Both the position numbers and the translations under genes were made by a program. From Flavobacteriales bacterium UBA6772 (GTDB taxonomy: Bacteria > Bacteroidota > Bacteroidia > Flavobacteriales > UBA7430): a stretch of 42,353 nucleotides of DNA. The notes under the pieces were generated by a model. It was given only the letters and a program-made list of their open reading frames with translations. It ran no database searches and was not told where the DNA came from. Location of the stretch: assembly GCA_905182215.1 (NCBI GenBank), contig CAJJAI010000045.1, forward strand, positions 1 to 42,353, in the 5' to 3' direction. Within the stretch, counting starts at the first letter, position 1. Each line of letters begins with the position of its first letter. Below, piece after piece: positions 8,127 to 16,540 of this stretch.

Positions 8127-10535
8127 ATGTACAAAACTCGCTTAAGAATAGTTTCTCTAGTAATTTCTCTATTGTTCATTCAAACTTTAGCAGCCCAAAC
8201 TACTCGAATTTTTGGGAATGTAAAAGATCAAAATAATCAATCGGTAGAGGGGCTTAGTGTAGAGTATAAAAGGAAAGGTTCTATTACAGATGCTAAAGGG
8301 TTTTATTCTTTAAACGTTCCTAGTGGAAAAAAAGTGAGCCTTGTTTTTTCGCATTTATCCTATGTGAATCAAATCCATATTTTTGAATTATCCGATGGAG
8401 AACAAAAAAGTTTTGACCTAGTTTTAAGCTCTGATGTAAATCAGATTTCTGAAGTTGAATTAATAGACGAGGGTTTAAGAGATCAGAATGTAACGACATT
8501 AGATAAAAGGAATTTAAATATAATCACAGGTCCTACAGGAGGCGTGGAAGGTTTAATTTCTACACTTGCTGGAGTAAGTACAAAAAACGAAATGAGTTCT
8601 CAGTACTCAGTACGAGGCGGTAACTTTGATGAGAACTTAGTCTATGTAAACGGTTTTGAGATTTATAGACCTTTTTTAGTGCGCAGTGGAGAGCAAGAAG
8701 GTTTGAGTTTTGTAAACTCTGATATGGTCGAAAACATTACTTTTTCTTCAGGTGGCTTCGATGCTAAATATGGTGATAAACTATCTTCTGTTTTAGATAT
8801 TCAATACAAGGATCCGAAAGAGTGGAAGAGTCATTTAACTTTAAGCTTTTTAGGCGTAAGCGCTACTGTAGAAGGAGTGAATAAATCTAAACGCTGGTCG
8901 CATATTACCAGTTACCGACAAAAAACAAATCAATTTTTATTAAATAGTTTAGATACTAAATCGAACTATCAGCCGAGTTTTAAAGATTTTCAATCTCTTA
9001 ATATTTACCATTTCAACTCTTCTATGAAGGTGAGTCTATTGGGGCATTATTCCGCCAATACGTATCAGTCTAATCCAGAAACCAGACAGAGTGATTTTGG
9101 AACTATAGATAAACCCTTACGATTGAATATTTACTTTGAAGGGCAAGAAAGGGATTCTTACGAAAGTGGAATGGGAGCTGCAAGATTCGATTATCAAATT
9201 CATGATAGTTTGAATATGAGTTTGTCTGCTTCTATTTTCCAAACTAGCGAAGAGGAGTTTTACGATGTAGAAGCGCAATATTGGTTAGGTTCTTTAGACA
9301 ATAGCTTGGGTTCTGATAATTTTGGTGAAGTGGTTGATAATAGAGGTGTGGGTGGTTATTTACGCCATGCCCGGAATGAGCTTTTTGCTCAGGTTTACAA
9401 TGCAGAATACCGTGGGAAATTATTTAAGCCTAGTTCTAATTTGGAGTGGGGCGCAAAATACCAACACGAATTGATAGACGATCGTTTACACGAATGGCAA
9501 TTAATCGATTCTTCTGGTTTCTCAACTCCACAGGGTGTAGATACATTACTTGAATTATTTGAGTTTGTACAGGCAGAAAATGAATTGAGTTCTAGTAGGT
9601 ATACTGCCTTTGTACAGCAAAGTGGGTTGATCGCAAGAGATAGTACTCGACTTACTTACTCTTTTGGTTTGCGTTCTCAATATTGGTCATTAAATAAAGA
9701 GTTTTTCTTGTCGCCAAGAATTTCATTTAGCTATATGCCAAATTGGAGAAAAGATGTTCTTTTTAGAGCTTCGTTAGGTTCGTACAACCAATCGCCATTT
9801 TACAGAGAATTACGCGATAAAAAAGGCTTGCTTTATACCAATTTGAAAGCACAGAAATCTGTGCATTTAGTATTGTCTGCTGATTATAATTTTTCTGCTT
9901 GGACGAGACCTTTTAAGTTTGTTGGTGCTTTGTATTATAAAAAACTAAGCGATATTATTCCATATGAAATTGACAACCTACGGATTCGCTATTTGCCAGA
10001 GCTTACCGCTACAGGCTATACAACCGGGATAGATTTACGTGTAAATGGAGAGTTTGTGCCAGGGGTAGAGTCTTGGGCTAGTTTGTCCGTGATGTCTTCT
10101 AGGGAAGATATTGCCAACGATGGGCATGGATATATCCCTAGACCCACCGATCAGCGTTGTAGTTTCTCTATGTTCTTTCAAGACTATTTGCCCAATAGGC
10201 CTTCTTATAAGATGAACTTGAAGCTGCATTATAGCAGTGGTTTGCCTACAGGTGCTTTGAACTCTGAACGACATGAGCAGCTTATTCGTATTCCTTCTTA
10301 TAAAAGAGTAGATATTGGATTCTCTAAGATTGTAAAAGAAGGGGCTGTAGGATCGAAGTCTAAATATTTAAAACACTTTAACTCTCTTATCGTTAGTGTT
10401 GAGGTTTTTAATCTCTTGGGAATAAGAAATACAATTTCTTATTTATGGATAACCGATGTGGTTCAAAATCAATATGCTGTACCAAACTATTTAACTTCTC
10501 GATTACTGAATTTAAAGATTCAAGCGAAATTCTAA
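8127..10535 (+). CDS. TonB-dependent outer-membrane receptor with carboxypeptidase-regulatory-like N-terminus
   Basis: An 802-residue outer-membrane protein. Seen: a signal peptide (1-23, ending TLAAQ); a CarboxypepD_reg-like beta-sandwich (about 25-110, RIFGNVKDQNNQSVEGLSVEY); a plug domain (about 125-230, containing YSVRGGNFDENLVYVNGFE); a beta-barrel made of alternating aromatic strands; and a terminal Phe (LKIQAKF), as expected for BAM recognition. The length is short to normal for the group. There is no SusD neighbour, so it is not an obvious glycan-utilisation pair. The gene directly follows a peptidoglycan peptidase. Nothing in the window reveals the ligand. Confidence 0.9.
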   Translation: MYKTRLRIVSLVISLLFIQTLAAQTTRIFGNVKDQNNQSVEGLSVEYKRKGSITDAKGFYSLNVPSGKKVSLVFSHLSYVNQIHIFELSDGEQKSFDLVLSSDVNQISEVELIDEGLRDQNVTTLDKRNLNIITGPTGGVEGLISTLAGVSTKNEMSSQYSVRGGNFDENLVYVNGFEIYRPFLVRSGEQEGLSFVNSDMVENITFSSGGFDAKYGDKLSSVLDIQYKDPKEWKSHLTLSFLGVSATVEGVNKSKRWSHITSYRQKTNQFLLNSLDTKSNYQPSFKDFQSLNIYHFNSSMKVSLLGHYSANTYQSNPETRQSDFGTIDKPLRLNIYFEGQERDSYESGMGAARFDYQIHDSLNMSLSASIFQTSEEEFYDVEAQYWLGSLDNSLGSDNFGEVVDNRGVGGYLRHARNELFAQVYNAEYRGKLFKPSSNLEWGAKYQHELIDDRLHEWQLIDSSGFSTPQGVDTLLELFEFVQAENELSSSRYTAFVQQSGLIARDSTRLTYSFGLRSQYWSLNKEFFLSPRISFSYMPNWRKDVLFRASLGSYNQSPFYRELRDKKGLLYTNLKAQKSVHLVLSADYNFSAWTRPFKFVGALYYKKLSDIIPYEIDNLRIRYLPELTATGYTTGIDLRVNGEFVPGVESWASLSVMSSREDIANDGHGYIPRPTDQRCSFSMFFQDYLPNRPSYKMNLKLHYSSGLPTGALNSERHEQLIRIPSYKRVDIGFSKIVKEGAVGSKSKYLKHFNSLIVSVEVFNLLGIRNTISYLWITDVVQNQYAVPNYLTSRLLNLKIQAKF

Positions 10536-10560
10536 TTAGTTTAAAATTACATTGTCAAAA

Positions 10561-10592
10561 TAGTCTTTAGGTCAAATGGTCGTTAAAGACTA
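10561..10592 (+). terminator. Perfect 9-bp inverted repeat after the TonB receptor gene, possible terminator
   Basis: TAGTCTTTA (10561-10569) pairs perfectly with TAAAGACTA (10584-10592) across a 14-base loop, starting 25 bases after the receptor stop. Only GGTTTTAA follows, so as an intrinsic terminator it is weak. It could instead be part of the hairpin-rich htpG leader region. Confidence 0.4.
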
Positions 10593-10617
10593 GGTTTTAA
10601 CTGTTCATTAATAATTA

Positions 10618-10744
10618 TTAGTTAGACCTCGAGAAACCTCAGTCTGACAACTAATTGGACTGTCTCCTGAATTCTGTCTCCTTACTCCTTCAATCATTCT
10701 TTCTGCCAATCTGACAGAATAACTGCAATGGCATAACAATTGAC
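10618..10744 (+). promoter_or_regulatory. htpG upstream region: imperfect hairpin, repeated TCTGACA and sigma-54-like element
   Basis: This belongs to a 246-base gap (10536-10781) with no gene. It holds an imperfect hairpin (TTAGTTAGAC at 10618-10627 with GTCTGACAACTAA at 10642-10654), TCTGACA at 10643 and 10710, CTGTCTCC twice (around 10660 and 10674), and TGGCATAACAATTGAC (10729-10744). The last has the GG-N10-G spacing of a sigma-54 -24/-12 promoter, but the -12 dinucleotide is GA rather than GC. No good TAnnTTTG box lies near the htpG start. This is a candidate stress-regulated promoter region only. Confidence 0.3.
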
Positions 10745-10781
10745 TTTAGTCCATCAGAAAAAAACTAAATTATATAAGCTT

Positions 10782-12662
10782 ATGGCTACTGGTAAAATTA
10801 ATGTAACGGCGGATAATATATTCCCGATCATCAAAAAATTCTTGTATTCTGATCACGAAATTTTCTTAAGAGAATTGGTTTCGAATGCTGTTGATGCAAG
10901 TTCAAAATTGAAAACGCTTTCTTCTTTAGGGGAAGTAAAAGGTGCTATTGGCGACCTTCGTGTAGAAGTGAAACTAGATAAAGAAGCGAAAACGCTTACT
11001 ATTTCTGACAATGGTATCGGAATGACTTCTGATGAGGTTGAGAAATATATTAACCAATTGGCTTTTTCGGGTGCAGAAGAGTTCTTGAGTAAGTACGAAG
11101 ATAAAGCTGAAGGTGCTGGAATTATCGGTCACTTTGGTTTAGGTTTTTACTCTGCTTTTATGGTTGCCGAAAGAGTTGAAATTTTCACGAAGTCGTATCA
11201 AGATTCTCCAGCTATGCGTTGGGAATGCGATGGCTCACCTGAATTTACCTTAGAGGAAACTGAAAAAGAAAATAGAGGATCGGATATCGTTCTTCATATT
11301 GCTGAAGATTCTCTTGAGTTTTTAGAAGATGCACGCATCACAGAATTGTTGAATAAGTATTGTAAATTCTTACCTGTTGAAATTAAGTACGGGTCTAAAG
11401 AAATTACCAATACAGAAGGCGAAGGTGAAGATGCAAAAGAGGTAAAGCAAACTATTGATAATATCATCAATAATCCTGCTCCAGCTTGGACGAAAACTCC
11501 AGCTGATTTAACAGATGCAGATTATGGTTCGTTCCATAAGGAGTTGTATCCGATGAATTTTGAAGAGCCTTTATTCCATATTCACTTAAATGTAGATTAC
11601 CCGTTTAACTTAACAGGTATTTTATACTTCCCTAAGTTGAAGCAGAATATGGATATGAACAAAAATCGTATTCAGTTGTACTGTAATCAAGTATATGTTA
11701 CCGATTCTGTAGAAGGAATTGTACCAGAATTCTTGACTATGTTACAAGGGGTAATCGACTCTCCAGATATTCCATTAAATGTATCTCGTTCTTATCTACA
11801 AGCTGATGCTAGTGTGAAGAAAATCTCTTCTCATATTACTAAGAAAGTAGCTGATAAATTAAACGATATGTTCAAATCTGACCGTAAGTCTTTTGAAGAC
11901 AAATGGGAAGATATGAAAGTGATTGTTGAGTACGGAATGCTTTCTGAAAAGAAATTCTTTGACAAGGCAGAGAAATTCGCGCTTTACCAAAATGTAGATG
12001 GTGAATTTGCTACTTGGAACGAGTACGTAGAAAAAATCAAAGTAAACCAAGTTGATAAAGACGGGAAGACCGTAATTCTTTATACAAACGATAAAGAAGC
12101 ACAACACAGTTATATTGCAGAAGCTAAAGAAAAAGCTTACGATGTATTGGTTTTAGATGGCCCTATTATTAGTCACCTTATTCAGAAACTAGAAGCCGAA
12201 AAAGAAAATGTTTCTTTTGTTCGTGTTGATGCAGATTCTGTTGAGAAGCTGATTAAGAAAGACGATGAAGTTCCTTCTGTATTATCTGAAGACGATGAGA
12301 AATCTTTGAAAGAAATGATTGAAGTTGTCGTAAAGAAAGAAGAGTACGCAGTACAATTCGAAAGCTTAAGTCCTACTGCATCACCATTCACGATTACACG
12401 TTCAGAATTTATGCGTCGTATGAAAGAGATGAGTGCTTCTGGTGGAGGCGGGATGTTTGGTATGGGTAATATGCCAGAGATATTCAACATCGTTGTAAAT
12501 GGAAATCATCCTTTAGTAGCTAAAATACTAGCTGAAAAAGATGCTGAAAACCAAACTGCAATGATAAAAGGAGCAACCGATCTTGCTAAATTATCACAAG
12601 GCTTATTAAAAGGTGAAGCGTTAACGTCATTTATTAAAAGTCGTTACAACGATTTGATGTAG
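10782..12662 (+). CDS. htpG: Molecular chaperone HtpG (Hsp90)
   Basis: A 626-residue cytoplasmic Hsp90 chaperone, ATP-driven and dimeric. Seen: the N-terminal GHKL ATPase with FLRELVSNAVDA (the Asn/Glu ATP-site helix, about 28-39), SDNGIGMT (about 82-89) and HFGLGFYSAFMV (about 124-135); the middle domain with the YFPKLKQN and NRIQLYCNQVYVTD segments (about 285-310) and VSRSYLQAD; and a C-terminal dimerisation region ending SRYNDLM without an MEEVD tail, as in bacteria. The start is ATG 10782 (MATGKINVTADN), matching the family N-terminus; a longer frame from TTG 10740 would run through the likely promoter. A very strong terminator follows. Confidence 0.97.
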   Translation: MATGKINVTADNIFPIIKKFLYSDHEIFLRELVSNAVDASSKLKTLSSLGEVKGAIGDLRVEVKLDKEAKTLTISDNGIGMTSDEVEKYINQLAFSGAEEFLSKYEDKAEGAGIIGHFGLGFYSAFMVAERVEIFTKSYQDSPAMRWECDGSPEFTLEETEKENRGSDIVLHIAEDSLEFLEDARITELLNKYCKFLPVEIKYGSKEITNTEGEGEDAKEVKQTIDNIINNPAPAWTKTPADLTDADYGSFHKELYPMNFEEPLFHIHLNVDYPFNLTGILYFPKLKQNMDMNKNRIQLYCNQVYVTDSVEGIVPEFLTMLQGVIDSPDIPLNVSRSYLQADASVKKISSHITKKVADKLNDMFKSDRKSFEDKWEDMKVIVEYGMLSEKKFFDKAEKFALYQNVDGEFATWNEYVEKIKVNQVDKDGKTVILYTNDKEAQHSYIAEAKEKAYDVLVLDGPIISHLIQKLEAEKENVSFVRVDADSVEKLIKKDDEVPSVLSEDDEKSLKEMIEVVVKKEEYAVQFESLSPTASPFTITRSEFMRRMKEMSASGGGGMFGMGNMPEIFNIVVNGNHPLVAKILAEKDAENQTAMIKGATDLAKLSQGLLKGEALTSFIKSRYNDLM

Positions 12663-12680
12663 ATTTATTTAATACTATTT

Positions 12681-12718
12681 AAAAAGGCTTTCCGTAGATA
12701 CGGAAAGCCTTTTTTTTT
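12681..12718 (+). terminator. Rho-independent terminator of htpG
   Basis: AGGCTTTCCGTA (12685-12696) and TACGGAAAGCCT (12699-12710) form a perfect 12-bp stem flanked by A5 and T8-9. It begins 18 bases after the htpG stop. Confidence 0.96.
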
Positions 12719-12769
12719 GGCATAATTTTCGGTATATTTAGCTTGTATGACATTAAACTAAAGCTAGTT

Positions 12770-13114
12770 ATGAAAAAATTATTATTTATTTCGATGTTAG
12801 GCGTATTCGCTGTTATTAGTTCTTGTGATGAGGACGAAATCGTACAATCTCAAGTTGATTTTCTTTTTAAAGAAACCTATTGTGCTGACCCATGGGATAC
12901 CATTATTAGTCCAGGATGGATTCCAGAGCAACTTATTAGTTATTATTTAACTGATGTTCTTGAAGTGGAGTATTCGTATTTTAATAGAACTAATGATGGA
13001 ATTCAAGAGGATTGTGAAGCTTGTCATTGTTTGTCAGGGAATATAATTAGATTTTCCGCAGACGATGAATTCTCTGAAATTCTTTTAGAAAATGGCTTCG
13101 AAATTGATGAATAG
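12770..13114 (+). CDS. Small secreted lipoprotein, cysteine-containing, unknown function
   Basis: A 114-residue protein starting MKKLLFISML with a lipoprotein signal peptide; ISSC gives the lipid-carrying Cys19. After the Cys comes DEDE, an acidic stretch that in Bacteroidota may promote surface export (LES-like; inference). The mature part has a YCADPWD segment (about 39-45) and EDCEACHCLSG (about 84-94), with three closely spaced cysteines, ending acidic and hydrophobic. The closely spaced cysteines could form disulfides or bind metal. I do not recognise a family. The ATG at 12770 is preferred to an in-frame TTG at 12743, because the extension would bury the signal peptide. It follows the htpG terminator and is probably monocistronic. 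Confidence 0.8.
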   Translation: MKKLLFISMLGVFAVISSCDEDEIVQSQVDFLFKETYCADPWDTIISPGWIPEQLISYYLTDVLEVEYSYFNRTNDGIQEDCEACHCLSGNIIRFSADDEFSEILLENGFEIDE

Positions 13115-13121
13115 TTTTAAT

Positions 13122-13190
13122 TGTCTTTCTGAGCTTATCGATGAATAGAGCGTGAATATTGATGGATGCTTCGATAGACTCAGCATGACA
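13122..13190 (+). repeat. REP-like palindromic intergenic element
   Basis: TGTCTTTCTGAGCTTATCGA (from 13122) and CTTCGATAGACTCAGCATGACA (to 13190) are imperfect inverse complements separated by about 22 bases. Both arms resemble the widespread CATTCTGAGC-TTGTCGAAG type palindrome found between genes in many Bacteroidota. It lies between two convergent genes (lipoprotein and mnmA), so it may also act as a weak bidirectional terminator. Only one copy is seen in this window. Confidence 0.7.
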
Positions 13191-13220
13191 AAAATTAGCT
13201 TGTTTGGGCATCGATTATCT

Positions 13221-14414
13221 TTAAGAAATAACTCCTGAGCCCAAAAGTTCATCCTCCATATACCAAGCCACAAATTGCCCTGGAGCAATTCCTCTTTGGT
13301 CATTTTCGAAAATGATGTATAAGCCATCTTCCTTTTGGTGAAGCGTTGCTTTTTCTAAAGGTTGTCTGTAGCGTATACGAGAGAGGGCTTCTAAGGTCTC
13401 GCCAACTTTTAATCTAAGATCTTCTCGAACCCAGTGAATATCTACGTTTCGAACTTTTAATCCTGGTCTATATAAACCTGCGTGGTTTGTTCCTTGTCCA
13501 ACATATATAGTGTTGGATGTTGTGTCTGTGTCAATAACGAAAAGCGGTTCCGCTTTGCCGCCTACATTCATTCCTTTTCGCTGTCCAATCGTAAAGTAAT
13601 GTGCGCCGTTGTGCTCGCCAACTTTTTCGCCTAATTCGGGAGTGTATATATAATCCTGACTCAAACTCTGAAGAGCTTCTAGAGAATCATTGTCTTTAGA
13701 GAATTCTTTATTGTTTTTAAAGAGTGGGTGTTCTTTGCTGATTTCTACAATAGCTCCTTTTTTAGGCTTTAGCTGTTGTTGTAGAAATTCTGGTAATTTC
13801 ACCTTACCAATGAAACAAAGCCCCTGAGAATCTTTCTTTTCTGCTGTGCTAAGTCCTGCTTCGGCGGCTATTCTTCGCACTTCAGATTTCTCTAGATTTC
13901 CTACCGGGAAAAGTGCTTTTGAGAGTTGTGCTTGGTTGAGCTGACACAAGAAGTAGCTTTGGTCTTTATTCTTGTCTATACCTGCTTTTAGTTGGAAGGT
14001 TTCTTTTCCATCGACTTCAATAATTTCTTTTCTGCAGTAATGACCTGTTGCCACATAATCTGCTTTCAGCTTCATGGCAGCTTTTAAGAAAATATCAAAT
14101 TTTATTTCGCGGTTGCAAAGTACATCAGGATTGGGTGTTCTCCCTCTTTTGTATTCTTCAAACATATAGTCAACTATACGTTCTTTATAATCTACGCTTA
14201 AGTCAATTGTTTGATAGGGTATTCCAAGAGTTTCAGCTACTGCCATAGCATCGTTGCTGTCTTCTACCCAAGGACATTCCTTAGAAATAGTCACAGAGGT
14301 ATCATGCCAGTTTTTCATAAACAAGCCAATAACTTCGTAACCTTCTTGTTGTAATAGGTAGGCGGCAACGCTAGAGTCAACTCCGCCAGAAAGACCAACA
14401 ACTACTCTCTTCAT
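13221..14414 (-). CDS. mnmA: tRNA-specific 2-thiouridylase MnmA
   Basis: A 397-residue cytoplasmic enzyme that thiolates U34 of tRNA-Lys, tRNA-Glu and tRNA-Gln. Seen: a PP-loop ATP-pyrophosphatase motif, GLSGGVDSS (7-15); the first catalytic cysteine in [12 protein letters not shown] (Cys100); the second in [10 protein letters not shown] (Cys200); [14 protein letters not shown] in the tRNA-binding middle domain; and a C-terminal beta-barrel ending in APGQFVAWY. It is slightly longer than the Escherichia coli protein because of a charged insert around residues 224-245 ([17 protein letters not shown]). A candidate promoter lies just upstream, and the secreted WD40 gene upstream on the same strand could also read into it. 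Confidence 0.97.
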   Translation of the reverse strand: MKRVVVGLSGGVDSSVAAYLLQQEGYEVIGLFMKNWHDTSVTISKECPWVEDSNDAMAVAETLGIPYQTIDLSVDYKERIVDYMFEEYKRGRTPNPDVLCNREIKFDIFLKAAMKLKADYVATGHYCRKEIIEVDGKETFQLKAGIDKNKDQSYFLCQLNQAQLSKALFPVGNLEKSEVRRIAAEAGLSTAEKKDSQGLCFIGKVKLPEFLQQQLKPKKGAIVEISKEHPLFKNNKEFSKDNDSLEALQSLSQDYIYTPELGEKVGEHNGAHYFTIGQRKGMNVGGKAEPLFVIDTDTTSNTIYVGQGTNHAGLYRPGLKVRNVDIHWVREDLRLKVGETLEALSRIRYRQPLEKATLHQKEDGLYIIFENDQRGIAPGQFVAWYMEDELLGSGVIS

Positions 14415-14430
14415 AGTGAAATATTTGGGG

Positions 14431-14438
14431 CAAAGATA
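14431..14438 (-). promoter_or_regulatory. Candidate -7 box for mnmA
   Basis: The minus strand reads TATCTTTG, an exact TAnnTTTG match, 17 bases upstream of the mnmA ATG in the 39-base gap after the WD40 gene. No TTG lies at the expected -33 distance. Confidence 0.5.
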
Positions 14439-14453
14439 CTTATAAGAATAGGA

Positions 14454-15773
14454 TTATTCTGCCTCCTCAAAGAAGAAGTTTATAGAGCCACTTTTGTCTA
14501 GGTTAGACCGCATTATGTGCGTTTTGTTGTAGCCTTCGTATTGAATATTTATTGCGGATGTGTTGGGAGGTATGGTTCCTAAATTTTCTGCAAAAAACAC
14601 GAGTTGATTTACTTGGTTTGGAATCAATTCAATTTCAAAGAGATTCTTCTCTTTCACAATTTCATAATTCCTAAGAATCCATCTACCGTTTAAGCTTAAT
14701 GATATTTTGTCTCCATCAACTCGTTCATTATCCCAAACTGCTAGCTTTAATATTTTAGCGTCTACAGTAATTACTTTTTGGACTTCAATATCACGTTTTT
14801 GAAGCGATAGAGGTTTTATTCCCGAACCACCTTTTACTTGCATCAATCGGTGTCTTCCTTCTTCGCTCGAACTAACCATAAATTGGTTGTATTCGTTTGT
14901 AAGATATGTATTTACCAGTTGAATATTTTCGTCTAGCTCTCTTTCGAGGTCTAAATTTGTAAGATCAAAAAGTAATGCTTTGTCTTTGTAATAACCAGTT
15001 AGCAATACCTTACTATATTGATTAATAGAGAGCTCGTGAAAATCGTTTTTTGCACGCAACTCACGAATCATTTTTTTCTTGTTTATGTCCCAAAAGCTAA
15101 CAATTCCATTGCGGCTCCAAGTCATCAGTATTTCGGGCGAATAATACCTTGATTTTACAAAGAAACTAGAGTAGGGGTTTTGTATCTCATACAGCACCTC
15201 TTTACCCTCTTTTAAATTGAGTATTTTAATAGAGTTTTTGTCCGTAATTACGAGTTGAGTTTTAGACTCATTTAATATGGCATCGTTTGCTGTAATTGAG
15301 TTTTTGTAAAATAAAGAATCTTTTTCAGGATAGAAGAAATCCTTGTGTGTAATACGGCCATTTTCATCGCCAATAAGACAGGAATTTTGGTCGTAAAAAA
15401 TCGCAAAATGAGGCCTGTTTTTGATCGTAAAATTAACGAGTGTATCTTGTCCAGAAAAGCTCCATATTTTCACTTTTTTATCCTCTGTAGAAAAGGTTAA
15501 AAAGTATTCTCCATTTTGTGAGAATTCAATGCGATTTATCTTGCCAAAATGAGCTTTTATAGAAATAATTAATGCTTCATTGGGAATGTCCCAATAATTT
15601 AGATATCCTGAAAAGTCACCACTCAACATAATTTCATCTTGAGGAGTGAAGCTAATTATTTCTGATTTTTGGCTATTCCCTATGAAGGATTTAACCAATT
15701 CTACTCCTTGTGAGTTCCCAATAGTTGATATTGAAAAAAGAAGGCTGAAGAGAATGTAATTTAACTGTTTCAA
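14454..15773 (-). CDS. Secreted WD40-repeat protein with C-terminal beta-sandwich domain
   Basis: A 439-residue protein with a signal peptide (1-21, ending TIGNSQ). Residues about 30-320 form diverged WD40 blades: SGDFSGYLNYWDI (51-63), LTFSTEDKKVKIWSF, LMTWSRNGIVSFWDI and LLTGYYKDKALLFDL. The last 110 residues are a separate domain with AVWDNERVDGDKISLSLNG and VFFAENLGTIPPNTSAINI, a pattern found at the ends of many secreted Bacteroidota proteins. No enzymatic residues are recognised; it is probably a periplasmic or surface protein-binding scaffold. It is transcribed towards mnmA and divergently from the giant-protein locus. Confidence 0.8.
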   Translation of the reverse strand: MKQLNYILFSLLFSISTIGNSQGVELVKSFIGNSQKSEIISFTPQDEIMLSGDFSGYLNYWDIPNEALIISIKAHFGKINRIEFSQNGEYFLTFSTEDKKVKIWSFSGQDTLVNFTIKNRPHFAIFYDQNSCLIGDENGRITHKDFFYPEKDSLFYKNSITANDAILNESKTQLVITDKNSIKILNLKEGKEVLYEIQNPYSSFFVKSRYYSPEILMTWSRNGIVSFWDINKKKMIRELRAKNDFHELSINQYSKVLLTGYYKDKALLFDLTNLDLERELDENIQLVNTYLTNEYNQFMVSSSEEGRHRLMQVKGGSGIKPLSLQKRDIEVQKVITVDAKILKLAVWDNERVDGDKISLSLNGRWILRNYEIVKEKNLFEIELIPNQVNQLVFFAENLGTIPPNTSAINIQYEGYNKTHIMRSNLDKSGSINFFFEEAE

Positions 15774-15792
15774 AGTGCTGTTTTAAAGATTG

Positions 15793-15823
15793 CTAAAGTA
15801 AACTATTCTTAGACTTTTCTCAA
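15793..15823 (-). promoter_or_regulatory. Candidate promoter for the WD40 gene
   Basis: On the minus strand, TTG (15823-15821) and TACTTTAG (15800-15793) are 20 bases apart. The -7 box has one mismatch to TAnnTTTG. The spacing is right, and the ATG follows after 19 bases. Confidence 0.4.
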
Positions 15824-15886
15824 TTTATTTGTCTGCTTGTTTTTGTGTAATTCTACTCTTATTAGTAAGTTACATATATGAAAACC

Positions 15887-15894
15887 TATATTTG
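15887..15894 (+). promoter_or_regulatory. Candidate -7 box for the giant-protein operon
   Basis: TATATTTG is an exact TAnnTTTG match, 74 bases upstream of the 15969 gene. No TTG lies at the -33 distance. This is the only exact box seen in the 195-base divergent intergenic region (15774-15968), which otherwise holds only the WD40 promoter and AT-rich sequence. Confidence 0.4.
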
Positions 15895-15968
15895 TTGCTG
15901 TTTTTGTGTCGTTTTAAGCTTTAAAAGCGTATATTAGCAAGCTATTGTGAATACAAACCCCCTCTACG

Positions 15969-16511
15969 ATGAAAAAAACTTATCTAAGTTTATTCTTTTT
16001 ATTCTCTATCTGCCTAATTTCTAGCTTAAACGCTGTGATTGTAGCTCAAGATACGATTGACTTTTCCTTTGAAAGAACAGGCCCAAATCATTCTGTTTTG
16101 GTGTTGCCTTTATGGCATCCTGTGATAAGTAAGTTGCAAGAAAGCGATTCTTTAGATCCTGAAATGATTTTAGGTTTTAAAAATGACTCTTTAGTATCTG
16201 GAGATCGAGTAGGTATTTTCTTTACCGATAATTTAGGAAATTACAAATGTGCAAGTTCTGCAATTTGGAAATCAAACGATTTTAATATGCTTCCAGTTTG
16301 GGGTATTTATCCACCAGGTGCAGATAACGGAATGGAAATGGGCGAACGCATGATTTGGTTAGCCCAAAAACAAGATAATTCAATTTACGAAATTGAATGT
16401 ACGTATCAAAAACCATTAATGGCAATTTACATAAAAGATGGCGCTTCGGCAGTTTTAGGAATGGAACTCAAGAAAAGTACGCTTATCTCATCATTGCCAC
16501 TTCAAAAATAA
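15969..16511 (+). CDS. Secreted single-module protein related to the N-terminal modules of the giant proteins
   Basis: A 180-residue protein with a signal peptide (about 1-27, ending VIVAQ). The mature part follows the same order of motifs as the repeated modules of the giant genes. Here it reads FERTGPNHSVLVLP, GDRVGIFFTDNLGNYKC, an aromatic segment ending LPVWGIYPPGADNGM, then GERMIWLAQKQDN and IYEIECTY. In the downstream gene at 41075 it reads NTGANMTLFVTP, GDLIGVFYTNDTGMLVC, IPVFGDDTTTDEIDG, EDLVLMAQ, YNVSATY. I therefore call it a stand-alone copy. It lacks the GCTD repeats and a sorting domain. It ends 29 bases before the giant gene, so the two are probably one operon. The function is unknown; a cap or initiator for surface fibres is one possibility. 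Confidence 0.8.
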   Translation: MKKTYLSLFFLFSICLISSLNAVIVAQDTIDFSFERTGPNHSVLVLPLWHPVISKLQESDSLDPEMILGFKNDSLVSGDRVGIFFTDNLGNYKCASSAIWKSNDFNMLPVWGIYPPGADNGMEMGERMIWLAQKQDNSIYEIECTYQKPLMAIYIKDGASAVLGMELKKSTLISSLPLQK

Positions 16512-16540
16512 GTTTTGCCCACAACGATTATCACATAGCT

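Noticed and set aside
10740-10781. HtpG extension starting at TTG 10740
   Set aside because: MATGKINVTADN at 10782 matches the normal HtpG N-terminus, and the extension lies in likely promoter/leader sequence.
12743-12769. Lipoprotein extension from TTG 12743
   Set aside because: The lipoprotein signal peptide begins at ATG 12770; extra residues before it would not fit.
13085-13327. 80-codon minus-strand ORF between the lipoprotein gene and mnmA
   Set aside because: It overlaps mnmA in another frame and runs through the REP-like palindrome; no protein signature.
15895-15968. Near-palindrome CGTTTTAAGCTTTAAAAGCG before the 15969 gene
   Set aside because: Imperfect and AT-rich with no partner copy; not enough to call an operator.
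16397-16540. 48-codon N-terminal extension of the giant frame from ATG 16397
   Set aside because: It overlaps the end of the 15969 gene in another frame, has no family resemblance, and would bury a clean signal peptide that starts at ATG 16541.
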